A stretch of 64,000 bases of DNA from Azospirillum sp. SYSU D00513 (GCF_017356015.1 NZ_JAFIQV010000005.1:62001-126000); one strand, 5' to 3'. Positions 34,818-43,647 are shown, numbered from the stretch's first letter. Notes: generated by a model from the letters alone, not told the origin. Made by a program: numbers and translations.

Positions 34818-35327
34818 CTATTGCAGCATGCGCTGCATCTCCTCGAAGTTGCGGGAGAAGCCGTTCAGGCCGAAGTCGATGTCCTGCTTGCCGCCGCGCA
34901 GGTTGACGCGGACCAGCACGGTCGAGCCGTTGCGGAACTGGTCCAGCACACGGCCCGACATGAAGTTCGGGAACATGCACATGTTGATGGTCGCGATGTG
35001 CGTCTCGATGCGCGGCTGGCGGTCGACGCGGATGGCGCAGCTTTCGATCAGCCCCTGGCTCGCCGTCAGGAACAGGTGGTAGTCGGTGCCCGTGGGGATG
35101 ACGCTGAGCGCCACGAAACCGACCTCCTGCCCCTCCTCGAACAGGCGGTAGGTCATCAAGCGGCAGGTCTTGCTGTCGGTCATGCGGTCGACGTTGCAGG
35201 CGCTGGCCCACACGCCCTCGGGACCGAACTCGGCGGTGGTCTTGGTCACGTCGGCGGCGCCGGCGGGCTGAACGGAGAGCGCGGACAGGAGCGCCACGCA
35301 GAAACCAACGAAAATCTTCCAACGCAT
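34818..35327 (-). CDS. Secreted protein, IalB-like
   Basis: A 169-residue protein with a signal peptide (MRWKIFVGFCVALLSALSVQ, cleavage after AGA). Four cysteines in the mature part occur in WASACNVD, KTCRLMTY, ESCAIRVD and INMCMF. The C-terminal block STVLVRVNLRGG followed by LNGFSRNFEEM resembles the invasion-associated locus B (IalB) family of alphaproteobacterial periplasmic proteins. Function in this organism is unknown. The match is by pattern only, so a separate cysteine-rich periplasmic family is possible. Confidence 0.65.
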   Translation of the reverse strand: MRWKIFVGFCVALLSALSVQPAGAADVTKTTAEFGPEGVWASACNVDRMTDSKTCRLMTYRLFEEGQEVGFVALSVIPTGTDYHLFLTASQGLIESCAIRVDRQPRIETHIATINMCMFPNFMSGRVLDQFRNGSTVLVRVNLRGGKQDIDFGLNGFSRNFEEMQRMLQ

Positions 35328-35684
35328 GGATCGGCCCCTCGCCTTCGTTCCGTCGCATCACGGCCACGCGCTGTCGCGCTTCGGGTGTGGGCACGCGCGG
35401 TGTTGCGAACCTGGGTCTACTCCGGAGGGATTATAGGAATAGCCCGTTGGGGAACAAGAATTTCAGCAGCCCGGATGCAATCCGCCGGTGCGAATTGCCG
35501 GAGAGCGCATCCCGCGCGCAACGGATGGCCGGACCGGACCGATAATGTCGTGAATCACGGCCTGACCGTGAGAATCGTTATCCTTCGCACTTGACAGGCC
35601 GGGCGTGCTCGTCCAAAGCTGCGCGCTGCGAACGGGTCGCAAAATCACGCCGGCCCTCCACAAGAAATTCCGAGGAACCTCAGG
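35328..35684. other. Divergent regulatory region upstream of the ferric-binding protein gene
   Basis: This 357-bp gap carries a -35-like TTGACA at 35591-35596, with no good -10 17 bp later. It also has an imperfect dyad GAGAATCGTTATC at 35570-35582 and a strong 15-bp palindrome at 35627-35641, described separately. No small gene is visible. It probably contains promoters for both the IalB-like gene and the iron-binding protein gene. Confidence 0.55.
35627..35641. promoter_or_regulatory. Fur-like operator upstream of the ferric-binding protein gene
   Basis: TGCGAACGGGTCGCA has perfect outer arms TGCGA / TCGCA. The nearly identical TGCGAACTGGTCGCA (14 of 15) lies upstream of the cognate permease gene at 39747-39761. 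The layout TGC-N-AA ... T-N-GCA resembles alphaproteobacterial Fur/Mur boxes. It lies 43 bp upstream of the start codon. Confidence 0.65.
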
Positions 35685-36719
35685 ATGCAGATTCGTCCGT
35701 ATGGCGTTTTGGCCGCTGCCTTCGGCGCCGCGATGCTGTCCGTCACCGCCGCCGCGACCGCCCTGGCCGCCGAGGTGAACATCTACTCCGCGCGGCATTA
35801 CGACGTGGACAAGGCGCTCTACGACGACTTCACGAAGCAGACCGGCATCAAGGTCAACGTGATCGAAGGCAAGGACGACGAGCTGATCGAGCGCATCAAG
35901 AACGAGGGCGCCAACAGCCCGGCCGACGTGCTGATCACGGTCGACGCCGGCCGCCTGTGGCGCGCCCAGGAGGCGGGCATCCTGCAGCCGACCAGCTCCA
36001 AGATCCTCGAGGAGAAGATCCCCGCCCACCTGCGCGAGCCGCAGGGCCACTGGTTCGGCATCTCCAAGCGCGCCCGCGTCCTGATCTACAACAAGGCCAC
36101 GGTGAAGCCGGAGGACATCAAGAGCTACGAGGATCTGGCCGATCCGAAGTGGAAGGGCCGCGTCCTCATCCGCTCCTCCAACAACGTCTACAACCAGTCG
36201 CTGGTCGGCTCGATGATCGCCGCGCACGGCGCCGAGAAGACCGAGCAGTGGGCCAAGGGCGTGGTCGCCAACATGGCGCGCAAGCCGCAGGGCGGCGACA
36301 CCGACCAGATCAAGGGCGTGGCCGCCGGCGAGGGCGACATCGCCGTCTCCAACACCTACTACTTCGCGCGTCTGGCCGCCTCCACCAAGCCGGAGGACAA
36401 GGCCATCGTCGAGAAGCTGGGCGTGATCTTCCCGAACCAGAACGACCGCGGCACGCACGTGAACGTGTCGGGCGCCGGCGTGGTGAAGAACAGCCCGAAC
36501 CGTTCGGCCGCCGTCCAGTTCATCGAGTATCTGGCCAGCCCGTCGGCCCAGACGCTCTTCACCGAGAAGAACTTCGAGTATCCGGGCGTCGCCGGGGTCG
36601 AGCCGCAGCCGGTCGTCGCCTCCTGGGGCAGCTTCAAGGAAGACAAGCTGAACGCCGCCGTCTACGGCAAGAACAACGCCGAGGCGCTGAAGCTGATGGA
36701 CCGCGCCGGCTGGCAGTGA
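35685..36719 (+). CDS. Ferric iron ABC transporter substrate-binding protein
   Basis: A 344-residue periplasmic binding protein of the FutA/FbpA/AfuA family that delivers Fe3+ to an ABC permease. The signal peptide runs to about residue 29 (cleavage after ALAA). The mature protein begins AEVNIYSARHYDVDKALYDDF, the family start. Likely iron ligands are Y39 and the tyrosine pair Y225-Y226 in VSNTYYFARL. The cognate permease gene is on the opposite strand at 37916-39664; no ATPase gene is in the window. Iron-dependent repression is likely from the upstream palindrome. Confidence 0.93.
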   Translation: MQIRPYGVLAAAFGAAMLSVTAAATALAAEVNIYSARHYDVDKALYDDFTKQTGIKVNVIEGKDDELIERIKNEGANSPADVLITVDAGRLWRAQEAGILQPTSSKILEEKIPAHLREPQGHWFGISKRARVLIYNKATVKPEDIKSYEDLADPKWKGRVLIRSSNNVYNQSLVGSMIAAHGAEKTEQWAKGVVANMARKPQGGDTDQIKGVAAGEGDIAVSNTYYFARLAASTKPEDKAIVEKLGVIFPNQNDRGTHVNVSGAGVVKNSPNRSAAVQFIEYLASPSAQTLFTEKNFEYPGVAGVEPQPVVASWGSFKEDKLNAAVYGKNNAEALKLMDRAGWQ

Positions 36720-36731
36720 GCCGACGGCCCG

Positions 36732-36782
36732 CCCAGGGCCGGTAAAACCCCAGGGCCTGTAAAACCCCAGGGCCTGTAAAAC
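36732..36782. repeat. Three-copy 17-bp tandem repeat
   Basis: CCCAGGGCCGGTAAAAC is followed by two identical copies of CCCAGGGCCTGTAAAAC, with no gaps, starting 12 bp after the ferric-binding protein stop. The first unit differs at one base. It has no spacers, so it is not a CRISPR. Confidence 0.95.
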
Positions 36783-36835
36783 AAGGTCAGCAAAAGACGA
36801 AGGGCGCGCCCTTTTCCGTCCGGCCCGGAGGGCCT

Positions 36836-37678
36836 TCAGAAATTGCCGTCCTCATAGTCGCGGAAAGCCTGCATGACCTCCTCGCGGCTGTTCATGACGA
36901 AGGGGCCGCCCCAGGCAACCGGCTCCTTCAGCGGGCGGCCGGCGATCAGCAGGAAGCGGGCGCCGTTATGGCCCGCCGCCGCCTCGACCCGGTCGCCCTC
37001 CCCCAGCACCAGCAGGCGCGGGCCGCCCAGCAGGGGCTGGGAGCCGGGAAGCCGCACGCTGCCCTCGAACAGGGCGAGGAAGGCCGTGTGGCCGGCCGGG
37101 ACGGGCTCGGACAGGGATGCGCCCGGGGGCAGCGTCACGTCGAAATAGCGGGCGTCGGTCGCCTCGGCCGTGACCGGGCCGGCGGTGCCGCGCGAGGTCG
37201 CCCCGGCGATGACCTTCACCGACACGCCCTCCTCCCGCGCCTCCACCGGGATGCGGGCCGCCGGGAATTCCTGGTAGCCGGGATCGGACATCTTCAGCCG
37301 CGCCGGCAGATTGATCCAGAGCTGGAAGCCCCTCATCAGCCCTTCCGTCTGCTCCGGCATCTCGGAATGGACGAGACCGCGCGCGGCGGTCATCCACTGG
37401 ATGCCGCCGGTCTCGATGACGCCGGAATGGCCCTTGTTGTCCTCGTGCCGCATGCGGCCGGCCAGCATGTAGGTGACCGTCTCGAAGCCCCGGTGCGGGT
37501 GCTCGGGGAAGCCCGCGAGATAGTCCTGCGGCTCGTCGGAGCCGAACAGATCGAGCATCAGGAAGGGGTCGAGCATCTGGAGGCGCGGCGTGCCGAGCAG
37601 CCGCGTCATGCGGACGCCGGCACCGTCCGAGGCTTCCATGCCTTCGATGGCGGTGACGAGGGGGCGGGCGGTGGTCAT
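36836..37678 (-). CDS. Pirin family protein
   Basis: A 280-residue bicupin. The N-terminal cupin carries the metal-site block PEHPHRGFETVTYMLAGRMRHED, with its histidines and glutamate, and the following QWMTAARGLVHSEMPEQ with further ligands. The C-terminal cupin is looser (LLIAGRPLKEPVAWGGPFVMN). Bacterial pirins are metal-binding proteins, some with quercetinase activity or effects on central metabolism. ATG 37678 with GGAG upstream is preferred over the longer frame. It lies between the binding-protein and permease genes, but on the permease strand. Confidence 0.9.
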   Translation of the reverse strand: MTTARPLVTAIEGMEASDGAGVRMTRLLGTPRLQMLDPFLMLDLFGSDEPQDYLAGFPEHPHRGFETVTYMLAGRMRHEDNKGHSGVIETGGIQWMTAARGLVHSEMPEQTEGLMRGFQLWINLPARLKMSDPGYQEFPAARIPVEAREEGVSVKVIAGATSRGTAGPVTAEATDARYFDVTLPPGASLSEPVPAGHTAFLALFEGSVRLPGSQPLLGGPRLLVLGEGDRVEAAAGHNGARFLLIAGRPLKEPVAWGGPFVMNSREEVMQAFRDYEDGNF

Positions 37679-37794
37679 GGCGGTCTCCGGTGCGGGATCA
37701 TTGGCCCACAGGAGTAAGCACCTTTCCCCAACGGAAAAAGACGGCGCCCGGCGCAAGAGCGTTGCGGCGGGCGCAACAGTGCGCCCTTATACGC

Positions 37795-37916
37795 TTTTCA
37801 TGAAGTCCTGCCCTGTGGTCAGGACTTCCGCGCCAAGACTTCCGCGCCACGGGGCGCGGGGCCGCAGTCGCGGCCCTATACCGGGTTCGGAGGTCGGAAT
37901 TTTCCGAACCCGGTAT
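37795..37916 (+). repeat. Dispersed palindromic element, copy 1
   Basis: About 122 bp that recurs in reverse orientation at 55457-55563. It contains two hairpins: GGGCCGC-AGTC-GCGGCCC, and a perfect 14-bp stem ATACCGGGTTCGGA / TCCGAACCCGGTAT with an 11-base loop. This copy carries an extra ~14-bp tandem duplication (ACTTCCGCGCC region, 37824-37850). Its end touches the permease stop codon. Confidence 0.9.
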
Positions 37917-39664
37917 CACTCCTCCGTCTGTCCGGGCCGCGAGCGGCGGATGGACAGGCTGAGCAGGATCACCGGCAGGATGCCGACCAGCACGATGGCG
38001 AGCGCCGCGGTCGAGGCCTCGGCCAGCCGCTCGTCCGAGGCCAGCGTGTAGGTGCGCACGGCCAGCGTGTCGAAGTTGAAGGGCCGCACGATCATGGTCG
38101 CCGGCAGCTCCTTCATCACGTCCACGAAGACCATCAGCGCGGCGGTCAGCAGGCTGCCCCACATGATCGGCGCGTGGACGCGCACCAGCGTGCGCCCGGC
38201 GGAGTTGCCGAGCACGCGGGCCGCATAGTCCATGGTCGGGCGGATCTTGCCGAGGCTGGCCTCGATCGTGTTGAAGGACACGGCCAGGAAGCGGACCTGG
38301 TAGGCGAAGAGGACGGCGACGATGGTGCCGCTCAGCAGCAGCCCCGAGGAGACGCCGAACTGCGCGCGCAGGAAGCCGTCCAGCGCGTTGTCGATCTGGG
38401 CGAAGGGGATCATCACCCCCACCGCGATGACCGAACCCGGCACCGCGTAGCCCATGGCCGCGACGCGCGCCGCCCCCTTCAGCAGCGGCGTCGGGCGCAG
38501 CCGCTGCCCGTAGGCCATGACCAGCGCCAGCGACACGGCGATCGCGGCGGCCAGCGCCGCCAGGATGAAGCTGTTGCCCGCCAGCTCCCAGAAGCTCGCC
38601 GCCAGACGCTCGTCGCCGGCCGACAGGGCCATCCGCACCAGCAGCCCGCCTGGCAGGATGAAGCCGAGGAACAGCGGCAGCGCGCAGGCGATGAAGGCGG
38701 CCAGGGCCTTCCAGCCGGTCAGCCGGTGGGCGGGCAGGCGGCGGTAGCGGGTGGAGGTGTGGTGATAGCGCGCCTGCCGGCGCGACAGCCGCTCCATCAC
38801 CACCAGCACCAGGACGAACAGCATCAGCACGGCCGCGAGCTGCGCCGCCGCCACCGGCTGCCCCATGGCGAACCAGGTGCGGTAGATGCCCGTGGTGAAG
38901 GTGTTGACCGCGAAATACTGCACCGTGCCGAAATCGGCCAGCACCTCCATCAGCGCCAGCGCCAGACCGGCGACGATGCTGGGCCGGGCCAGCGGCAGCG
39001 CCACCGTGAAGAAGCTGCGCCACGGCCCGCGCCCGAGCATGCGGCTGACCTCCAGCACGCAGACCGACTGTTCCAGGAAGGCGGCGCGGGACAGCAGATA
39101 GACGTAGGGGTAGAGCACCAGCGCCATGACCGACGCCGCCCCTTCGAGCGTGCGGATGTCCGGGAACCAGTAGTCGCGGCGGGTCCACTGGAAGACCTCG
39201 CGCAGGGCGGTCTGCACCGGCCCAACGAACTGGAGGAAATCGGTGTACACGTAGGCCATCACATAGGCGGGAACGGCGAGCGGCAGCAGCAGCGCCCATT
39301 CCAGAACCCGGCTTCCGGGGAAGCGGCACATGGTCACGAGCCAGGCCGTGCCCACCCCGATCACCAGCGTGCCGACGCCGACGCCGAAGGCGAGCCGCAG
39401 CGTGTTCAGCACATAGTCGGCCAGCACGGTGCTGGCCAGATGCTCCCACAGCCCGCCCGTCGGCACGAAGATGCGGCTCGCCACCACCAGAACCGGCAAC
39501 GCCACCATCGCCGCGATGAGCAGTGTCGCGAGGGTCCAGCGGTTGATGACGCGGCGGCGCACGCCCCGATAGCCCTGGTGACGCAGGCCGGGGTGATCCG
39601 CGCCGGCATGCCGCGCGTCCGGGCCGCCGGAGCGGCCATGGCTGTCGATGATGTCCGTCGTCAC
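37916..39664 (-). CDS. Ferric iron ABC transporter permease (FbpB-type, fused double permease)
   Basis: A 582-residue inner-membrane protein with about twelve helices in two homologous halves, as in the FbpB/AfuB iron permeases. Each half has a BPD_transp_1 coupling loop: EVSRMLGRGPWRSFFTVALPLARPSI in the first and YAARVLGNSAGRTLVRVHAPIM in the second (EAA-like). The start GTG 39664 gives an N-terminal cytoplasmic tail with a histidine/glycine-rich stretch. It forms the transporter with the binding protein at 35685-36719; the ATPase is not in the window. A Fur-like palindrome lies 83 bp upstream. Confidence 0.92.
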   Translation of the reverse strand: MTTDIIDSHGRSGGPDARHAGADHPGLRHQGYRGVRRRVINRWTLATLLIAAMVALPVLVVASRIFVPTGGLWEHLASTVLADYVLNTLRLAFGVGVGTLVIGVGTAWLVTMCRFPGSRVLEWALLLPLAVPAYVMAYVYTDFLQFVGPVQTALREVFQWTRRDYWFPDIRTLEGAASVMALVLYPYVYLLSRAAFLEQSVCVLEVSRMLGRGPWRSFFTVALPLARPSIVAGLALALMEVLADFGTVQYFAVNTFTTGIYRTWFAMGQPVAAAQLAAVLMLFVLVLVVMERLSRRQARYHHTSTRYRRLPAHRLTGWKALAAFIACALPLFLGFILPGGLLVRMALSAGDERLAASFWELAGNSFILAALAAAIAVSLALVMAYGQRLRPTPLLKGAARVAAMGYAVPGSVIAVGVMIPFAQIDNALDGFLRAQFGVSSGLLLSGTIVAVLFAYQVRFLAVSFNTIEASLGKIRPTMDYAARVLGNSAGRTLVRVHAPIMWGSLLTAALMVFVDVMKELPATMIVRPFNFDTLAVRTYTLASDERLAEASTAALAIVLVGILPVILLSLSIRRSRPGQTEE

Positions 39665-39746
39665 GATGGGGCAAACCCGCGGGGCCAGTGTCGATCGAGT
39701 GCCGGCCGGGCCGAGACCCGATCAGGGTCCCTCTTGTCCCACAGAG

Positions 39747-39761
39747 TGCGAACTGGTCGCA
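39747..39761. promoter_or_regulatory. Fur-like operator upstream of the iron permease gene
   Basis: TGCGAACTGGTCGCA, a palindrome with arms TGCGA / TCGCA, is 14/15 identical to the site at 35627-35641 in front of the ferric-binding protein gene. It lies 83-97 bp upstream of the permease start on the minus strand. Confidence 0.65.
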
Positions 39762-39821
39762 ATGAGATCCTGTCGCAGCCCTGCCCCACCGCAGGGCGGC
39801 CGGCCCTGTCCCGCGGCCCCG

Positions 39822-40223
39822 TCAGGGCAGTTCGTAATCCCTGGCCCGGCCCTTCGCGCCGCCGGAGGAGCCGCTGGAGGACCCGCCGGTGAACAGCTCC
39901 TCCAGTTTCGCGCCGAGCGCCCGGACGTCGCGCTTGAACTGCCGGCCCAGGTCGAAGGAGCCGTCGTCGTTGCGGGACACTCTTTGCTGCGGCTGTTCCC
40001 GCTGCGGCGCGGGCGAACCGGCCGACTTGCGCCGGACCTCCTTGCGCGGGGGCGGCTCCGGCGGCGGCAGGCTGGCGAAGGCGTCGTCGCACAGGCCGAG
40101 GCCGCGGGCCTCGGCGAGCTTGCCGGCCTCCAGCTTCCAGCAATCGAAGGTGAGCGCCCGCCCCTCCGGGGCCGCCGCCAGAACGGCCAGGCCCAGCGCG
40201 CCGCAAAACACCCTCCACCGCAT
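39822..40223 (-). CDS. Small secreted protein of unknown function
   Basis: A 133-residue protein with a signal peptide (MRWRVFCGALGLAVLAAA, cleavage after GRA). It then has FDCWKLEAGKLAEARGLGLCDDAFASL with two cysteines, a proline-rich stretch (PPPEPPPRKEV) and a helical C-terminal part (LGRQFKRDVRALGAKLEEL) ending in glycine/serine. ATG 40223 is chosen because GGGAGAGGG precedes it. It is not recognised. It may be transcribed on its own. Confidence 0.65.
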   Translation of the reverse strand: MRWRVFCGALGLAVLAAAPEGRALTFDCWKLEAGKLAEARGLGLCDDAFASLPPPEPPPRKEVRRKSAGSPAPQREQPQQRVSRNDDGSFDLGRQFKRDVRALGAKLEELFTGGSSSGSSGGAKGRARDYELP

Positions 40224-40466
40224 GCTTACCCTCTCCCCTCGCCGCTGCCGTTCACGACCCCGTTCAACAGAGATACAATGCGGCCATGCTCCCTGTGCCC
40301 TGCGCAAAGCGGGGGTAGACGGCTTAGGGGGAGTTAGCCCCGGCGGGTGGAGTGGCGGGACCGGGCCGGTTATGACCGCGCCCTATATCGTATGACTAGC
40401 CCGGAGGAAGACTGGCACCGGGGCGAAAAGGAGACGATATTAGGACCAGCAGCAAGGAGAACGAGT

Positions 40467-40787
40467 GTGAGCCGATACGAGGAGAAGGTCTACCGCGTCT
40501 CGAAGGGAAAAGGTGGTCCCAGCATCGCGGAGATGAAGAACCAGCTGGCGCGGCTCAAGCAGGATCTCGAGCAGTTCCAGGGGCGCGGCGCCGGCGCCGC
40601 GGTCCAGTCGTCGCTCCAGTCGCGCATCCGCGAACTGCAGACTTCCCTGTCCGAGGCCGAGGCGGCCCAGGCCCGGCGGCAGCAGGCCCGCCGCGCCGAG
40701 GACGACGACGATGACGGCCCGCGCCGCCCGCAGGTCCAGGCGACCTCCAGCCGCTTCCCGCCGCGCGGAACGACCGGCGGCAGCTGA
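40467..40787 (+). CDS. Small coiled-coil protein of unknown function
   Basis: A 106-residue hydrophilic protein. GTG 40467 has AAGGAGA directly upstream, which decides the start. After SRYEEKVYRVSKGKGG comes a heptad-like helix (IAEMKNQLARLKQDLEQF) and a second (SRIRELQTSLSEAEAAQARR), suggesting a coiled coil. An acidic run (EDDDDD) and a disordered basic tail follow. It is not recognised. It is divergent from the secreted protein gene at 39822-40223. Confidence 0.65.
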   Translation: MSRYEEKVYRVSKGKGGPSIAEMKNQLARLKQDLEQFQGRGAGAAVQSSLQSRIRELQTSLSEAEAAQARRQQARRAEDDDDDGPRRPQVQATSSRFPPRGTTGGS

Positions 40788-40803
40788 TCCAGTCTGGCGG
40801 ACG

Positions 40804-40858
40804 CGGCGGTCGATAGGGCGGTCGGATAGAAAGGGCGGATAGACAGGGCGGATGGCGG
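40804..40858. repeat. Imperfect GGGCGG(A/T)-based tandem repeat
   Basis: Four degenerate units of 12-17 bp share the core GGGCGG followed by TCGATA, TCGGATAGAAA, ATAGACA or ATGGC. They lie in the short space between two convergent genes. Confidence 0.6.
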
Positions 40859-40879
40859 CAGCGCCGCCCGCCCGGCCCA

Positions 40880-42055
40880 TCAGGCCGCGTATTCCTCGCC
40901 GTGCCGGCCGTCCCCGGCTCTGCCCTGCCGGATGGTGGCCGCGGTGAGGTAATCGTGCAGGCGCCGGGCGCCGAAGCGGCCTGGTTCCGGTATGCCGAGG
41001 TCGAAGGTGCGCTCCACCGCCTCTCGCTGGGCGGCGAGGAGGGAGCCGTGGGACGCGAAGGCCCTGTCGATGGCCTCCATCAGCGCGTCCACCCGCTCCA
41101 CGACGGGACCCAGGGTCCAGCTTCCGTAACGCTCGTTCCCCTGCCAGGCGACATGGTGGGCGTTCAGGAACACGCAGGGGCGCGGTTCCAGCAGGAACTC
41201 GTAGACCTGGCTGCTGACCTCGCCCAGATAGAGGTCGGCGGCGGCGGTGTAGGTCATGTCCACCGAACGCGCGCTGCCGAGATCGATCAGCATGTGCGGA
41301 AGATCGCGGAAGCGCGTGAAGCGCTCGTAATCCGCCGGGCTGGGCGGGTCGAACAGCCGGACATGCGGGGCGAAGATCACGTTGTAGCGGTCCTGTGCCG
41401 CCAGCCGGTCGAGGATCGCCTCGCCCCATTTCGGCCAGGAGGACAGCGATCCCTTGAAATGGGGGTTGTAGAGGATGACCGGCTTGTCCGTCGGGAACAG
41501 GCGCGGCTTGCGCTCGCCCAGGCGGCGCACGATGTCGAGCTTGGCGTAGGCGCCGACCGCGTAGCCGCCCGGCCGGACAAGGCCGCGCTCCAGCAGCCAG
41601 GAGGCGGTCTTCGGCCCCGGCACCAGGAAGAAATCGAACAGCTTGATGCGCGGGTCGATGGCGGTCGCCCGGTCGCCGGCGCCATGGGCGGTGTGGATCA
41701 GCTTCGGGCGGGTCACGCCGAATCGGCGCACGACGGTGGTGCTGCGCTCCGGCACCACGAGCGCGTCGTAGCCGTCGAGCAGCCGCCGGTTGGCGAAAAG
41801 GGTCAGGGCCTTGGGCGGGACGGTGGAGCGGTACAGCGCGTGGGCCAGCTTGAGCCAGCCCGGCTCCTCCAGCCGCTTCTGGACGGCCTGGTGCTCCGGG
41901 TAGAGCCGGGCGAGATCGGCGATGAAATCCTGGTGCGCCTGCGTCGGGGACAGGATGTCCACATCCACCCCGGGCATGGCCGACAGTTCCAGGGCGAAGG
42001 GGAGGCTGTGCAGGATCTGGTGGAACTGCGCGTTGTACAGGAAAGCGACTCGCAC
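40880..42055 (-). CDS. CDP-glycerol glycerophosphotransferase-like GT-B enzyme
   Basis: A 391-residue protein. The first half has VAFLYNAQFHQILHSL and PKLIHTAHGAGDRATAIDP, the HG block of the CDP-glycerol glycerophosphotransferase (TagF-like) family. The second half has NPHFKGSLSSWPKW and DLYLGEVSSQVYEFLLEPRPCVFLN, the nucleotide-site region of these enzymes. It would transfer a polyol-phosphate or sugar in cell-surface polymer synthesis. GTG 42055 with GGGCAGG upstream is the start. Immediately upstream on the same strand is a flippase gene. The true substrate is unknown. Confidence 0.72.
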   Translation of the reverse strand: MRVAFLYNAQFHQILHSLPFALELSAMPGVDVDILSPTQAHQDFIADLARLYPEHQAVQKRLEEPGWLKLAHALYRSTVPPKALTLFANRRLLDGYDALVVPERSTTVVRRFGVTRPKLIHTAHGAGDRATAIDPRIKLFDFFLVPGPKTASWLLERGLVRPGGYAVGAYAKLDIVRRLGERKPRLFPTDKPVILYNPHFKGSLSSWPKWGEAILDRLAAQDRYNVIFAPHVRLFDPPSPADYERFTRFRDLPHMLIDLGSARSVDMTYTAAADLYLGEVSSQVYEFLLEPRPCVFLNAHHVAWQGNERYGSWTLGPVVERVDALMEAIDRAFASHGSLLAAQREAVERTFDLGIPEPGRFGARRLHDYLTAATIRQGRAGDGRHGEEYAA

Positions 42056-42168
42056 GATGCCCTGCCCGGTCAAAGATTGGCGCCTATATACCCGTCCGGC
42101 CGCTTCTTCAATGATGTTTTTCCGGGCCAAGCCGCCGGGGCGGCGATCCTCATGGGGGCGGCGGGCGT

Positions 42169-43515
42169 CTAGCCTTGCGCCGGTGCGGCACGGATGGCGG
42201 CCCGGACGACGCGCCAGGTCAACACCGCCATGATGGTCACGAACAGGCCCGAGCCGAGGACGGCGGAGCTGGCTGCGCCGGTGATGCCCCAGAGATTCAG
42301 CAGGACGGACAGGGCCGCGAGATAGGCGACGCCGGCGAAGGCCCGCACCGCCAGCACGAGGCCGGGGCGGCCCGCGGCGGTCGCCGCCGGCTCCAGCCCG
42401 AAGCCGCAGAGGTCGAGCGCCGCGGCGGTGGTGAGCAGGATCAGCACCCCGTGGGCGAAGGCGAATTCCGGCCCGGCGACCAGCGTCAGCATGTGTTCGC
42501 CGGCCAGTGTCACGACCGTCACGGCGATCAGCCCGCCCCCCGCCGCGACCAGGGTGATGCGGCGCAGCAGCCCCGTCAGCGCGCCGGGGCCGCCCTCCGC
42601 CGCGAGGCGGGCGAATTCCGGATAGACGGAGCGGGCGAGCGACAGGGACGGCTTGGACAGCGCCTGCGCCATCTGGTAGGCGACGCGGTAGCCGCCGGCC
42701 GGCCCCGGCCCGCTGACCATGCCGACCGCCATCACCCCGACCTGCTGCCAGACGAGGTTGATGGAGGTGGTGATGTTGGTGAAGCAGGCGAAGCGCCAGA
42801 GGCCGGGATTCTCGGCGAGCACCCCGGCGATGAAGGGTCCCTCCCCGCCCAGCCGCAGGCCGTGGCGGCGCAGCTCGCGGCTGGCCGCCGTCCACATGAC
42901 CGCCGTGGTGACCAGCTCCGCCACCGCCCAGGCGACGAGGAAGCCCTCGACGCTCGGCTCCGTCAGCCAGACCGTGGTGGCCCCCACGAGCCGCATGGTG
43001 GGGAGCATGGTTTCGCTGTAGGCGGCGAGGTCGAAGCGGTCGAACAGGCGCAGCACGCCGGTCGGCGTCCCGCGCAGGCCGAAGAGCAGCGACATGCCGA
43101 ACAGGGCGGCCCGGCTCTGTTCCTCCGCCGACCAGCCGAAATAGGGGCCGACGGCCAGCACGCCCACGCCCGCGAGCAGCGCCCCCGCCGCCGCCGCCGA
43201 CAGGTCGAGCAGGATCGTGAAGGCCAGGACGCGCGACAGCCGCCCGGCCTGTTTGGCTGCCAGATGGATGGCGCCGTAGCGGATGACCGACTGCCAGGAC
43301 TGGAACTGGACGAGGTTGGAGACCGCCTGCCCGTAGGTGAGCACCAGCGTGAACTCGCCGAAGGCCGTCAGGCCGAGCGAGCGGGCCGCCATGGCAAGGT
43401 AGATGAGGCTGAACACCGCCCCGACCCCCTTGCCGCCCAGCAGCCAGCCCGCGTTGCGGATGGTCCTCGTGAACACACCGGCTGTCCCGGCGGGTTCCGC
43501 TCCGCGCGGCTTCAT
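42169..43515 (-). CDS. Polysaccharide flippase (Wzx/MATE-like)
   Basis: A 448-residue membrane protein with about 12-14 helices, starting in GWLLGGKGVGAVFSLIYLAMAARSLG, the typical Wzx entry sequence, and ending in SAVLGSGLFVTIMAVLTWRVV. It should flip a lipid-linked glycan or lipid-linked polymer unit across the inner membrane. ATG 43515 (GGGGGCC upstream) gives the correct N-terminus. The CDP-glycerol glycerophosphotransferase-like gene follows after 113 bp, which suggests a small second surface-polymer module. Confidence 0.85.
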   Translation of the reverse strand: MKPRGAEPAGTAGVFTRTIRNAGWLLGGKGVGAVFSLIYLAMAARSLGLTAFGEFTLVLTYGQAVSNLVQFQSWQSVIRYGAIHLAAKQAGRLSRVLAFTILLDLSAAAAGALLAGVGVLAVGPYFGWSAEEQSRAALFGMSLLFGLRGTPTGVLRLFDRFDLAAYSETMLPTMRLVGATTVWLTEPSVEGFLVAWAVAELVTTAVMWTAASRELRRHGLRLGGEGPFIAGVLAENPGLWRFACFTNITTSINLVWQQVGVMAVGMVSGPGPAGGYRVAYQMAQALSKPSLSLARSVYPEFARLAAEGGPGALTGLLRRITLVAAGGGLIAVTVVTLAGEHMLTLVAGPEFAFAHGVLILLTTAAALDLCGFGLEPAATAAGRPGLVLAVRAFAGVAYLAALSVLLNLWGITGAASSAVLGSGLFVTIMAVLTWRVVRAAIRAAPAQG

Positions 43516-43647
43516 GCAGGCCCCCTTGATGCCGATCCCGGCGCCGCGTCCGGATCGGCGAATCGCGAGCGGGGCGGCCATGCCGGAAAAGGCTGAAACG
43601 GGCCGCCGCGCTGTCCCCATACTCGACTGGCGGACGGCAGACAAGGT

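Noticed and set aside
35570..35582. GAGAATCGTTATC as a Fur site
   Set aside because: It has only partial symmetry and no counterpart at the permease gene; the TGCGA-N5-TCGCA pair is a better candidate.
36732..36782. Three 17-bp repeats considered as a CRISPR
   Set aside because: The units are contiguous, with no spacers, and no cas genes are present.
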